The translations under genes and the position numbers were made by a program. Positions 14,950-21,920 of a DNA stretch of 28,575 bases are shown in pieces (position 1 is the stretch's first letter; each line of letters opens with the position of its first letter). The DNA lies in assembly GCA_964504025.1 (NCBI GenBank), contig CAZDCO010000015.1, positions 1 through 28,575 on the forward strand, read 5' to 3'. Under the pieces are notes generated by a model. The model did no database searches and was not told where the DNA came from. It saw only the letters and a program-made list of their open reading frames with translations. The stretch comes from Scatosoma sp964504025 (GTDB taxonomy: Bacteria; Bacillota; Clostridia; Christensenellales; Borkfalkiaceae).

Positions 14950-15555
14950 ATGAACGTACTTTTTTTCGCCGTGTTTTCCCTCGCCTCCCTCCTTCTGCTC
15001 CTACAAGCCCCGAACGAGTTTTTACCCACGCTGATCGCGAGCGCGTCTAACAGCGCCGCCCTTTGCCTGTCCTTGCTCTCTACCTATTGCGTTTGGCTGG
15101 GCTTGATGCAGGTTTGGTCGGATAGCGGCGTTACCGAAAAACTCTCCAAACGCTTGCGTCCGCTCGCCAAAAAACTCTTCAAAACGGAAGACGCGGAAAC
15201 GCTCGAAGCGGTAACGCTCAGCCTGTCGGTCAACGTACTCGGCATATCGGGCGCGGCTACTCCCTACGGCGTGCGCGCCGCACGCCTGCTCGATCGAACG
15301 GAAGAGGCGGAGTACGCCTCGTGTATGCTGCTCGCCCTGAACGCCACGTCCTTGCAACTCATTCCCACGTCGGTGATCGGCGTACGCACCGCGTTGCATA
15401 GCGCAGCCCCTGCCGATATACTCTTCCCCACGCTGTTGACGAGCGCGTTCTCCACCCTGCTCGCCGCGTTCGCCGTGCGACTGCTCGTACCCCCGAAAAG
15501 CGCGAAAAGACGATTCACGCTTTCCACGCAAACGGCAAGGGCAGGTATGCGATGA
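14950..15555 (+). CDS. spmA: Spore maturation protein A
   Basis: A 201-residue polytopic membrane protein of the SpmA family. Family hallmarks are the N-terminal hydrophobic helix followed by GLMQVWSDSGVTEKLSKRLRPL, then SVNVLGISGAATPYGVRAARLL, LALNATSLQLIPTSVIGVR and a final transmembrane stretch. In Bacillus SpmA and SpmB act in the forespore during core dehydration and heat resistance; their molecular activity is poorly known. The stop overlaps the spmB start by 4 nt (ATGA), so the two are coupled. The ribosome site is weak (AGGGT) and no vegetative promoter was seen, consistent with a sporulation sigma factor, though no such promoter was confirmed. Confidence 0.9.
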   Translation: MNVLFFAVFSLASLLLLLQAPNEFLPTLIASASNSAALCLSLLSTYCVWLGLMQVWSDSGVTEKLSKRLRPLAKKLFKTEDAETLEAVTLSLSVNVLGISGAATPYGVRAARLLDRTEEAEYASCMLLALNATSLQLIPTSVIGVRTALHSAAPADILFPTLLTSAFSTLLAAFAVRLLVPPKSAKRRFTLSTQTARAGMR

Positions 15556-16067
15556 ACGTATTTCTTTCCCTGCTGATTCCCCTGCTTTTCCTCATCTCAC
15601 TGCTCTACGCGGCAAAACGGAAAGTCAACCTCTTCGATAGCTTCACCAAAGGCATGCAGAGCGCGATCCCCCTCGTTACGTCGGTATTCCCGTACGTCGT
15701 CGCCGTCGGTATGCTCAACGGCTTACTCGCCGCCACGCACTTGGACGACGGACTTTGTCGGCTGCTTTCGCCCGTATTCTCCCTCGTCGGCGTGCCTACC
15801 GAACTCGCGCCGCTGCTGCTCGTCAAACCCCTTTCGGGTAGCGGCTCGATCGCGGTGCTGTCCGAATTGTTGGAAGCGCACGGCGTGGATAGCTATATCG
15901 GACGGTGCGCCTGCGTCGTGTACGGCGCAAGCGAAACGATTTTTTACGTCGGCGCGGTCTACTTCGCAGGTATCCGCCGCAAAAGATTGACGACTGCCCT
16001 TACGGTGTGCGTATGCTCCTACCTTCTCTCGGCAATTTTCGCCTGTTTTTTGTGCCGTTTGTTATAA
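15552..16067 (+). CDS. spmB: Spore maturation protein B
   Basis: A 171-residue membrane protein of the SpmB (nucleoside recognition/Gate domain) family. It has a hydrophobic N-terminus, then VNLFDSFTKGMQSAIPLVTSVFPYVVAVGML, the LLLVKPLSGSGSIAVL segment and CACVVYGASETIFYVGAVYF, all typical of SpmB. It is translated by overlap with spmA and ends the pair. Together they indicate an organism from a sporulating lineage; two genes alone do not prove that it still sporulates. Confidence 0.9.
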   Translation: MNVFLSLLIPLLFLISLLYAAKRKVNLFDSFTKGMQSAIPLVTSVFPYVVAVGMLNGLLAATHLDDGLCRLLSPVFSLVGVPTELAPLLLVKPLSGSGSIAVLSELLEAHGVDSYIGRCACVVYGASETIFYVGAVYFAGIRRKRLTTALTVCVCSYLLSAIFACFLCRLL

Positions 16068-16088
16068 AATATATCTTTTCGGGCGTTA

Positions 16089-16112
16089 CAATGTGAAAAA
16101 ATTACATTTTTT
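16089..16112 (+). terminator. Weak A/T-rich terminator after spmB
   Basis: Arms AATGTGA and TTACATT (16090-16096 and 16102-16108) are followed by a T-run to 16112. The stem is A/T-rich, so efficiency is doubtful. Confidence 0.35.
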
Positions 16113-16161
16113 GCGCAAACGGTATACTTTTTTGTCGAAAAAAATTTTTTTTAAAAAGTTA

Positions 16162-16304
16162 TTTACTTTTTCTTGTCGGCGTGTTATAATATATATGTAA
16201 ATCGGTTGAGTGATTGCTCACCGCATGAAATAGCTCATCATTTTCCCCCTTATCATATAGGTAGCCGTCTCGAAGCCGCAAGGTTTCGGGACGGTTATCT
16301 TTTT
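16162..16304 (+). ncRNA. Short promoter-to-terminator transcription unit upstream of mntP (small RNA or leader)
   Basis: A promoter, TTTACT (16162-16167), 17-bp spacer, TATAAT (16185-16190), is followed about 100 nt later by a very strong terminator hairpin: 18-bp arms at 16260-16277 and 16282-16299 closed by a GCAA tetraloop (four pairs are G-U), then TTTTT. No reading frame of note lies inside. A small hairpin (GG-TGAG/CTCA-CC, 16204-16222) opens the transcript. Because mntP follows with its own promoter, this could be a small RNA or a metal-sensing leader with a premature terminator. I could not match it to the yybP-ykoY manganese riboswitch. Confidence 0.45.
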
Positions 16305-16336
16305 CCCGTTTTTCGACAAACTCCCCCCGTTTTTCA

Positions 16337-16365
16337 TTGACAACGCCGCGCGCGCGTGCTATACT
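16337..16365 (+). promoter_or_regulatory. Promoter of mntP (predicted leaderless)
   Basis: TTGACA (16337-16342), 17-bp spacer, TATACT (16360-16365), near-consensus. Only 9 nt separate the -10 from the ATG at 16375, leaving a predicted 5' leader of about 2-3 nt and no Shine-Dalgarno. Confidence 0.78.
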
Positions 16366-16374
16366 ATTTCTATT

Positions 16375-16962
16375 ATGTATACGTTCACTTTTTTCTTTAA
16401 TAACCTGCTCTTGGGGGCGGGGCTGGCAATGGACGCCTTTTCCGTCTCCCTCGCCAACGGTTTGAACGAACCGAATATGAAAAAGAGTAAAACGCTCGGT
16501 ATCGCAGGCGTGTTCGCCCTCTTTCAGGCGATTATGCCGATGATCGGCTGGGTTTGCGTACATACGATCGTGCAATATTTTCACTCGTTCGAAGCGTTTA
16601 TTCCTTGGATCGCCCTGTTGCTACTCGGCTTTATCGGCGGCAAAATGCTCTATGAGGGACTGCAAAAACGGAGTGCGGAAGAGGAAACGCCGCAAAAACA
16701 AGTGGGCTTCGTCGCCCTGCTCGTACAAGGCGTTGCCACCTCGATCGACGCACTCTCCGTCGGGTTCACCATTGCGGAATACGACATCGTTGCAGCACTC
16801 GTCGCCGTGTTATTGATTGCAGCGGTTACGTTCGGCATTTGCCTCGTCGGGCTGTTCTTAGGCAAGAAGTTCGGCACGAAGCTCGCCGACAAAGCCTCCG
16901 TCTTCGGCGGTGCAATTTTAATCTTCATCGGCGTCGAAATTTTCCTTACGGGAATTTTATAA
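16375..16962 (+). CDS. mntP: Manganese efflux pump MntP family protein
   Basis: A 195-residue six-helix membrane protein with the two repeated motifs of the MntP family, GLAMDAFSVSLANGL in helix 1 and GVATSIDALSVGFTI in helix 4, each with the conserved Asp in the transport path. LGFIGGKMLYEGLQ and the final GGAILIFIGVEIFL also fit. It exports Mn(II) and protects from its toxicity. The start is where the family N-terminus is expected. An independent promoter and an upstream structured transcript suggest regulation. Confidence 0.92.
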   Translation: MYTFTFFFNNLLLGAGLAMDAFSVSLANGLNEPNMKKSKTLGIAGVFALFQAIMPMIGWVCVHTIVQYFHSFEAFIPWIALLLLGFIGGKMLYEGLQKRSAEEETPQKQVGFVALLVQGVATSIDALSVGFTIAEYDIVAALVAVLLIAAVTFGICLVGLFLGKKFGTKLADKASVFGGAILIFIGVEIFLTGIL

Positions 16963-16985
16963 CGGTTGTACCGTAGCCATACATC

Positions 16986-17019
16986 CGCCGCGTGCATTTT
17001 GTGCGCGGCGTTTTCTTTT
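16986..17019 (+). terminator. Terminator of mntP
   Basis: Arms CGCCGCG and CGCGGCG, extended by TGCA/GTGC-type pairs, are followed by TTTTCTTTT (17011-17019), 24 bp beyond the mntP stop. Confidence 0.75.
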
Positions 17020-17044
17020 GTCGTTGCGAGGGCTTCTCCCCCTA

Positions 17045-17350
17045 TCATTGCGAGGAGCAACGCAAAGCGTTCAGTTGCAAGCAAGACGAGGAGCGTCGAG
17101 GGCGCGCACGAAAGGTGCGGAACCGAAACGCGACGACGGCTTGTGCAGCAAATCAACGCTTCGCAAAAACAGAGCGATACGGCAATACTGTCATTGCGAG
17201 GAGTGCAACGACGAAGCAATCTCGCGCCGCATTGCCGAACCCACCACAAGAGATTGCCACGCGGCACTCCGCGCCGCTCGCAATGACACTTTCCCCCACT
17301 CTTCGATCCCCTCTTTGTCATTGCGAGGAGTAAAACGACGAAGCAATCTC
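17045..17350. repeat. Dispersed palindromic repeat cluster, copy B
   Basis: Between mntP and pckG there is no gene. A degenerate unit begins at 17045 (CATTGCGAGGAG). A full unit runs 17191-17226 (TCATTGCGAGGAG... CGACGAAGCAATCTCGC), an inverted unit 17249-17287 (AGAGATTGCCACG... CTCGCAATGACA), and another direct unit 17316-17350. The inverted-then-direct order and the CTTTCCCC spacer repeat the structure at 3271-3367. These are noncoding units; small frames across them are not proteins. Confidence 0.8.
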
Positions 17351-17375
17351 ACACTCCACGCTCCCCACAACTCCA

Positions 17376-17413
17376 CAAAAAAACCACCCCGTTCGTCGTT
17401 CAACGAACGGGGT
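17376..17413 (-). terminator. Terminator of pckG
   Basis: Perfect 11-bp arms ACCCCGTTCGT/ACGAACGGGGT (17386-17396 and 17403-17413), followed on the minus strand by GGTTTTTTTG. It is 16 bp beyond the pckG stop. Confidence 0.9.
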
Positions 17414-17428
17414 AGTCGGCGTTACGCG

Positions 17429-19207
17429 TTATTTCGCGCAGTTTTCTTTAAGAATTTCAAGGTTCGCCATGATTTCCTTAGGCATCTTGTCGCCGAAGTT
17501 CTCCGCGTAGTAGGTGGAGATTTCTTCCGCTTCCGCTGCCCAACGCTTCTTGTCAACCTCTAACAACTTGTCAAGGGTAGTCGCGTCGATATCGCAGTTT
17601 TCGATGTTGATATCCTTTGCATACGGCAGGTAACCGATCGCCGTTTCGCGAGCTTCCACTTTGCCTTCGCAACGATCCAAGATCCAGTCGAGTACGCGCA
17701 TGTTGTCGCCGAAACCGGGCCACATGAAGTTGCCGTTTTCGTCTTGACGGAACCAGTTTACGTTGAAGATCTTGGGTTGCTTGCTCTCTTCAACCTTCGC
17801 ACCCATATCGATCCAGTGTTGGAAGTATCTATCTACCGAATATCCCATGAAAGGCTTCATTGCCATAGGATCGTGGCGAAGTACGCCAACCGCACCGGTA
17901 GCAGCCGCCGTCGTTTCGGAGGACATGATCGTACCTACGAACGTACCGTGGTTCCAATCTCTCGATTGATATACGAGCGGCGTGGTGGTTGCACGTCTGC
18001 CGCCGAAGATGATCGCGGACAGAGGAACGCCTGCCTTCGAGTTGAATTCGGGAGAGATGCAAGGGCAGTTTTCCGCAGGAGCGGTAAAACGGGAGTTGGG
18101 GTGCGCCGCGTTGCGACCGCAATCGGGCGTCCAAGGCTTACCCGTCCAGTCGATAAGGTTAGCCGGAGCTTCTTTCGTGAGTTTTTCCCACCAAACGGTG
18201 TTATCCGCAGGGTTCAAAGCAACGTTGGTGAAGATCGTACCTTTCTTGGTAGCCGCCAACGCGTTGGGGTTCGATTTTTCGTTCGTACCGGGAGCAACGC
18301 CGAAGAAACCGTTTTCGGGGTTACATGCCCAAAGTCTTCCGTCTTCGCCCACTCTGATCCAAGCGATATCGTCGCCGACGCATTGTACTTCGTAGCCTGC
18401 GTCTTGATATTGCTTAGGAGGAATCAACATTGCGAGGTTGGTCTTACCGCAAGCGGAAGGGAACGCAGCCGCAACGTATTTCATTTCCTTATCTTGGGGA
18501 CGCTTAACGCCGAGGATCAACATGTGCTCAGCCATCCAGCCTTCTTTTCTACCGAGGTTGGTAGCGATACGAAGCGCGAAGCACTTCTTACCCAACAATA
18601 CGTTACCGCCGTATGCGGAGTTCACGGAAATGATGGTGTTATCTTCGGGGAAGTGCATGATGTATCTCTTTTCGGGATCTACGTTACACTTTGCGTGGAA
18701 GCCCTTAACGAAGTCGCCGTCCGCACCGAGTTGATCCAAGCACATCTTGCCTACTCTCGTCATGATCATCATGTTCAAAACGACGTAGATAGAGTCGGTG
18801 ATTTCGATACCGATCTTGGAGAAAGGAGAACCTACCACGCCCATCGAATAGGGAATGACATACATCGTTCTGCCTTGGTACGCGCCGTTCGCGATCTCGT
18901 TGACCATTGCGTACGCTTCTTTGGGAGCTTTCCATTTTACGATAGAATGAGGAAGCGCGTCCTCTTCGTTTTCGCAGCAGATGAACGTTCTGTCCTCTAC
19001 ACGAGCAACGTCGTTCTCCGCCGTTCTGTGATAATAGCAATCGGGAAGCAATTCTTGATTCAGCTTGATCAATTCGCCCGTAGCGCAAGCCTCCTCTCTC
19101 AAAGCGTCTCTTTGTGCGTCGCTACCGTCAATCCAAACTACTTTGTCGGGCTTTGCAAACGCCTGACAATCCGCAACGAATTGAAGCACTTTCTTGTTGT
19201 TAGTCAT
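17429..19207 (-). CDS. pckG: Phosphoenolpyruvate carboxykinase (GTP)
   Basis: A 592-residue GTP-type PEPCK interconverting oxaloacetate + GTP with PEP + CO2 + GDP, a cytosolic gluconeogenic or fermentative enzyme. Markers are TMYVIPYSMGVVGSP, YGGNVLLGKKCFALRIA, the P-loop AAFPSACGKTNLAM with the reactive Cys253 characteristic of the GTP class, VGDDIAWI (metal-binding Asp), ENGFFGVAPGT and FGGRRATTTPLV. Length is normal for this class; ATP-type enzymes are shorter and unrelated at these motifs. AAGGAG is close to the ATG. It is monocistronic with a strong promoter, a 5' hairpin and a strong terminator. In anaerobes the reaction may also run toward oxaloacetate for succinate or propionate; the direction is not inferable. 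Confidence 0.97.
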   Translation of the reverse strand: MTNNKKVLQFVADCQAFAKPDKVVWIDGSDAQRDALREEACATGELIKLNQELLPDCYYHRTAENDVARVEDRTFICCENEEDALPHSIVKWKAPKEAYAMVNEIANGAYQGRTMYVIPYSMGVVGSPFSKIGIEITDSIYVVLNMMIMTRVGKMCLDQLGADGDFVKGFHAKCNVDPEKRYIMHFPEDNTIISVNSAYGGNVLLGKKCFALRIATNLGRKEGWMAEHMLILGVKRPQDKEMKYVAAAFPSACGKTNLAMLIPPKQYQDAGYEVQCVGDDIAWIRVGEDGRLWACNPENGFFGVAPGTNEKSNPNALAATKKGTIFTNVALNPADNTVWWEKLTKEAPANLIDWTGKPWTPDCGRNAAHPNSRFTAPAENCPCISPEFNSKAGVPLSAIIFGGRRATTTPLVYQSRDWNHGTFVGTIMSSETTAAATGAVGVLRHDPMAMKPFMGYSVDRYFQHWIDMGAKVEESKQPKIFNVNWFRQDENGNFMWPGFGDNMRVLDWILDRCEGKVEARETAIGYLPYAKDINIENCDIDATTLDKLLEVDKKRWAAEAEEISTYYAENFGDKMPKEIMANLEILKENCAK

Positions 19208-19252
19208 ATTCTATCTCCTTACAATTATATTTTTTTCTTATCGTTATTTTTC

Positions 19253-19272
19253 GTGAGAAAACCTTTTCTCAC
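19253..19272 (-). other. Perfect 5' hairpin of the pckG mRNA
   Basis: GTGAGAAAA and TTTTCTCAC form perfect 9-bp arms around two bases. The predicted start of transcription (about 19273) puts this stem at the extreme 5' end. It could protect the mRNA from 5'-end-dependent decay, or its DNA could be an operator. Confidence 0.6.
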
Positions 19273-19279
19273 CGATTGT

Positions 19280-19308
19280 ATTATACCACAAAGAAAAAGA
19301 ATTGTAAA
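19280..19308 (-). promoter_or_regulatory. Promoter of pckG
   Basis: Minus strand: TTTACA (19303-19308), 17-bp spacer, TGG-TATAAT (19280-19285), an extended -10. Confidence 0.85.
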
Positions 19309-19359
19309 CAGTTTTTTGAAAAAATTTTTGAAAACTTGAAAAAAAGTGAAAGTCTCCCC

Positions 19360-19393
19360 TTGTAATTTTTCAAAAGGGTGGTAAACTGTTTAC
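19360..19393 (+). promoter_or_regulatory. Putative promoter and palindromic operator of the 99-residue protein gene
   Basis: TTGTAA (19360-19365), 16-bp spacer, TAAACT (19382-19387). The -10 lies inside a perfect inverted repeat, GTAAAC-T-GTTTAC (19381-19393), so a dimeric repressor bound there would block polymerase. Confidence 0.5.
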
Positions 19394-19425
19394 GCGCCGA
19401 AAAAAGGAGCAGGGAGGAACGCAGG

Positions 19426-19725
19426 ATGATTTGGCAGGAAAAAAGCAAATATACGGACAACAAATTGGCGGAAGAATTTGATCTCATCGTACTATTGAAC
19501 GACGCCCACGCCGCCGCAGGACTGTCGCGCGGCGCACTCGGCACGCTTACCCGTTCGTACACGGGCGCGGACAAACCGCTCTACGCCGCCTTTGAAACGA
19601 ACGACTGCCTGCAAGAAACGGCACTCGCCTTGGACGAATTTCGCGTACTCGACGTCAAGACGGCGCGCGATCTCTCCCTCGTTACCGCCTACCTCAAAAG
19701 CAAACGCAACCGTCGCTTGCCCTGA
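19426..19725 (+). CDS. Uncharacterised 99-residue protein
   Basis: I do not recognise this gene. The start MIWQEKSKYTDNKLAEEFD at 19426 follows GGGAGG by 8 bp; an earlier in-frame start lies in the promoter and is rejected. The protein is soluble by eye, with no signal peptide or membrane helix, a predicted helical first half (NKLAEEFDLIVLLNDAHAAAGLSRGALGTL) and a basic tail (LKSKRNRRLP). It is divergent from pckG and 150 bp upstream of proB, which has its own promoter. Codon use and base composition match its neighbours, which supports a real gene. Confidence 0.7.
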   Translation: MIWQEKSKYTDNKLAEEFDLIVLLNDAHAAAGLSRGALGTLTRSYTGADKPLYAAFETNDCLQETALALDEFRVLDVKTARDLSLVTAYLKSKRNRRLP

Positions 19726-19785
19726 TTTTTTCCGCGCTTTCCCCCTCCCAAACGAAAATTTCCCCATCCACTCCCCCTCGCGCGC

Positions 19786-19814
19786 TTGACAAACGCAGGG
19801 AAATGCACTATACT
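19786..19814 (+). promoter_or_regulatory. Promoter of the proBAC operon
   Basis: TTGACA (19786-19791), 17-bp spacer, TATACT (19809-19814). The leader contains perfect 9-bp inverted arms, TTTTATCGA (19817-19825) and TCGATAAAA (19853-19861); the second arm runs into the proB Shine-Dalgarno AAAGGA and could partly mask it. Confidence 0.82.
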
Positions 19815-19875
19815 TGTTTTATCGAAAAAATCTTTCAAACACGCTTGTAAAATCGATAAAAGGAATTGTAAACGT

Positions 19876-20646
19876 ATGAGAGTAGTCGTCAAGGTGGGCA
19901 CGTCGACGCTGGCGCACCCCACGGGGAAATTGAATATCCGTCGCACGAGCGAATTATGCCGCGTCGTAAGCGATTTGAAGAACGCAGGACACGCAGTCAT
20001 TTTGGTATCGTCGGGCGCGATCGGCATGGGCGTGGGCAAGTTGGCGTTAGACACGCGGCCGCAGGATATTCCCACCAAGCAGGCGGCAGCCGCCGTGGGA
20101 CAATGCGAGCTGATGTATACCTACGACAGGCTATTTGCCGAATACGGGCATACCGTCGCGCAAATTTTGTTGACGGGAGCGGACTTTTCCGCGCCCGATC
20201 GCCACGAGAATTTCCACAACACCGTCATGCGATTGCTCCAACTCGGCGTACTGCCGATCGTCAACGAAAACGACACAATCGCGACGGATGAAATCAAGGT
20301 GGGCGACAACGACACCCTTTCGGCGTTGGTTGCCGTGAGCGTGCAAGCCGAACTTCTCGTCGTATTGTCTGACGTAGACGGATTATACTCCGCCGATCCG
20401 CATACGCACGCGGACGCGCGGTTGTTGGAAGAGGTACGCGAGCTCACCCCCGAACTCGTCGAAATCGCAGGCGGCGCAGGCTCGGCGTTGGGCACGGGCG
20501 GTATGGCGACGAAGTTGCACGCCGTACGCCTTTGTCAGGGCGCAGGTTGCGACACGGCGATCGCCAACGGCGCGACACCCGAAAAACTGTACGATATCGT
20601 CGCAGGCAAAACGGGCGGCTATACGCGCTTCTACGCAAAGGAGTAA
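19876..20646 (+). CDS. proB: Glutamate 5-kinase
   Basis: A 256-residue amino acid kinase that phosphorylates glutamate to gamma-glutamyl phosphate, the first step of proline synthesis. Seen: VVVKVGTSTL (ATP-binding N-terminus), ILVSSGAIGMGVGKL, QAAAAVGQCELM, PIVNENDTI and GDNDTLSALVA (glutamate site), LLSDVDGLY-type motif as VVLSDVDGLYSADP, and GTGGMATKLHA. The C-terminal PUA domain present in many ProB proteins (about 360-370 residues) is absent. The start MRVVVKVGTST at 19876 is fixed by family alignment; the 30 open codons upstream are promoter and leader. proA follows after 7 bp. Confidence 0.95.
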   Translation: MRVVVKVGTSTLAHPTGKLNIRRTSELCRVVSDLKNAGHAVILVSSGAIGMGVGKLALDTRPQDIPTKQAAAAVGQCELMYTYDRLFAEYGHTVAQILLTGADFSAPDRHENFHNTVMRLLQLGVLPIVNENDTIATDEIKVGDNDTLSALVAVSVQAELLVVLSDVDGLYSADPHTHADARLLEEVRELTPELVEIAGGAGSALGTGGMATKLHAVRLCQGAGCDTAIANGATPEKLYDIVAGKTGGYTRFYAKE

Positions 20647-20653
20647 ACGAACG

Positions 20654-21904
20654 ATGGAAGAATTGTTACGCAACGCCAAAAAAGCGGCGAGAGAGTCGGC
20701 GCATTTGACGACTGCCGCCAAGAACGAAATTCTGTTCGCCATGGCGGACGCACTCGAAAAGCGGCGCGGCGAAATTTTACGCGCCAACGCCGAGGACGAG
20801 GAGGCGGCGCGCGGCACGATCAAGGACGTAGCCCTCGATCGGTTGCGGTTGACGGAAGAACGGATACGCGCTATAGCGGACGGCGTGCGCGCCGTGGCGA
20901 AATTGCCCGATCCCGTCGGCGAAGTATTGGAAGATAAACGCATGCCGAACGGACTGCGTATCGTCAAGACGCGCGTACCGTTGGGCGTCATCGGCATTAT
21001 CTACGAAAGTCGTCCGAACGTTACCGCCGACGCTGCGGCGTTGTGTTTCAAAAGCGGCAACGCGTGCGTGTTGCGCGGCGGCAAAGAGGCGTTCCGTTCC
21101 TCGACGGCGATCGTGCAAATCTTGCGCGACGTACTCCACGCGTACGGCGCGGACGAAAATTTAATCTCCATGCCGCAGGACGCGAGCCGTGAAAGCGCGA
21201 CGGCGTTGATGACTGCCGTCGGGCTCGTCGACGTACTCATTCCGCGCGGCGGCGCAGGGTTGATTCGTTCGTGCGTGGAACAGGCGAAAGTCCCCTGTAT
21301 CCAAACAGGTACGGGCATTTGCCATATCTACGTGGACGAATACGTCGATCTCGACAAGGCGATCGCGATCGTAGATAACGCCAAGACGAGTCGTCCGTCC
21401 GTTTGCAACGCCGCCGAAGTATGTTTGGTGCACGAGCGAATCGCGAACGACTTTCTCCCTCGCTTGCAAGCGCGGTTGGTGGAAAAGCGGCGTGCGCAAG
21501 GCTTGCCGCCCGTAGAGTTGCGTTTGGACGAACGCGCGGCGCGCGTAATCGACGGCGTCGCGGCGAAAGAGGGCGACTTCGACTGCGAATTTTTAGACTA
21601 CGTCTTGGCAATCAAGATAGTCCCCTCGGTAGACGAGGCGATCGCGCATATCCGCTTGCACTCCACGGGGCACAGCGATTGTATCGTAACGGAAAACGTG
21701 CAAAACGCCGACGTATTCGTGCAGGGTGTGGACAGCGCGGCGGTGTACGTCAACGCCTCTACGCGCTTTACCGACGGCGGCGAGTTCGGCAAGGGTTGCG
21801 AAATCGGCATTTCCACCCAAAAATTGCACGCGCGCGGTCCTATGGGACTGGAAGAATTGACTTCGTATAAATATATCGTCCGCGGCGACGGACAAATTCG
21901 CTGA
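20654..21904 (+). CDS. proA: Gamma-glutamyl phosphate reductase
   Basis: A 416-residue NADPH-dependent reductase of the aldehyde dehydrogenase superfamily, converting gamma-glutamyl phosphate to glutamate-5-semialdehyde. Seen: VPLGVIGIIYESRPNVT, GNACVLRGGKEA, LIPRGGAGLI, QTGTGICHIYVD and the catalytic cysteine C251 in SRPSVCNAAE. The C-terminus has VYVNASTRFTDGGEFGKGCEIGISTQKLHARGPMGL, a hallmark segment. Length is normal. AAGGAG overlaps the end of proB, and proC follows after 16 bp, so the three are one operon. Confidence 0.97.
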   Translation: MEELLRNAKKAARESAHLTTAAKNEILFAMADALEKRRGEILRANAEDEEAARGTIKDVALDRLRLTEERIRAIADGVRAVAKLPDPVGEVLEDKRMPNGLRIVKTRVPLGVIGIIYESRPNVTADAAALCFKSGNACVLRGGKEAFRSSTAIVQILRDVLHAYGADENLISMPQDASRESATALMTAVGLVDVLIPRGGAGLIRSCVEQAKVPCIQTGTGICHIYVDEYVDLDKAIAIVDNAKTSRPSVCNAAEVCLVHERIANDFLPRLQARLVEKRRAQGLPPVELRLDERAARVIDGVAAKEGDFDCEFLDYVLAIKIVPSVDEAIAHIRLHSTGHSDCIVTENVQNADVFVQGVDSAAVYVNASTRFTDGGEFGKGCEIGISTQKLHARGPMGLEELTSYKYIVRGDGQIR

Positions 21905-21920
21905 CGAAGGAGGAAGGAGT

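Noticed and set aside
16190..16310. yybP-ykoY manganese riboswitch upstream of mntP
   Set aside because: Expected from context, but the conserved GGGGAGUA and GACAUACG-type loops were not found on either strand. Reported instead as an unclassified transcript.
16966..17563. Small reading frames across the palindromic repeats
   Set aside because: These translate the CATTGCGAGGAG-type repeat (HCEE-, SLRG-, IARS-like peptides), a well-known source of spurious proteins, and have no ribosome sites.
17744..19339. 531-codon open frame opposite pckG
   Set aside because: Antisense shadow of a well-supported gene; no family features.
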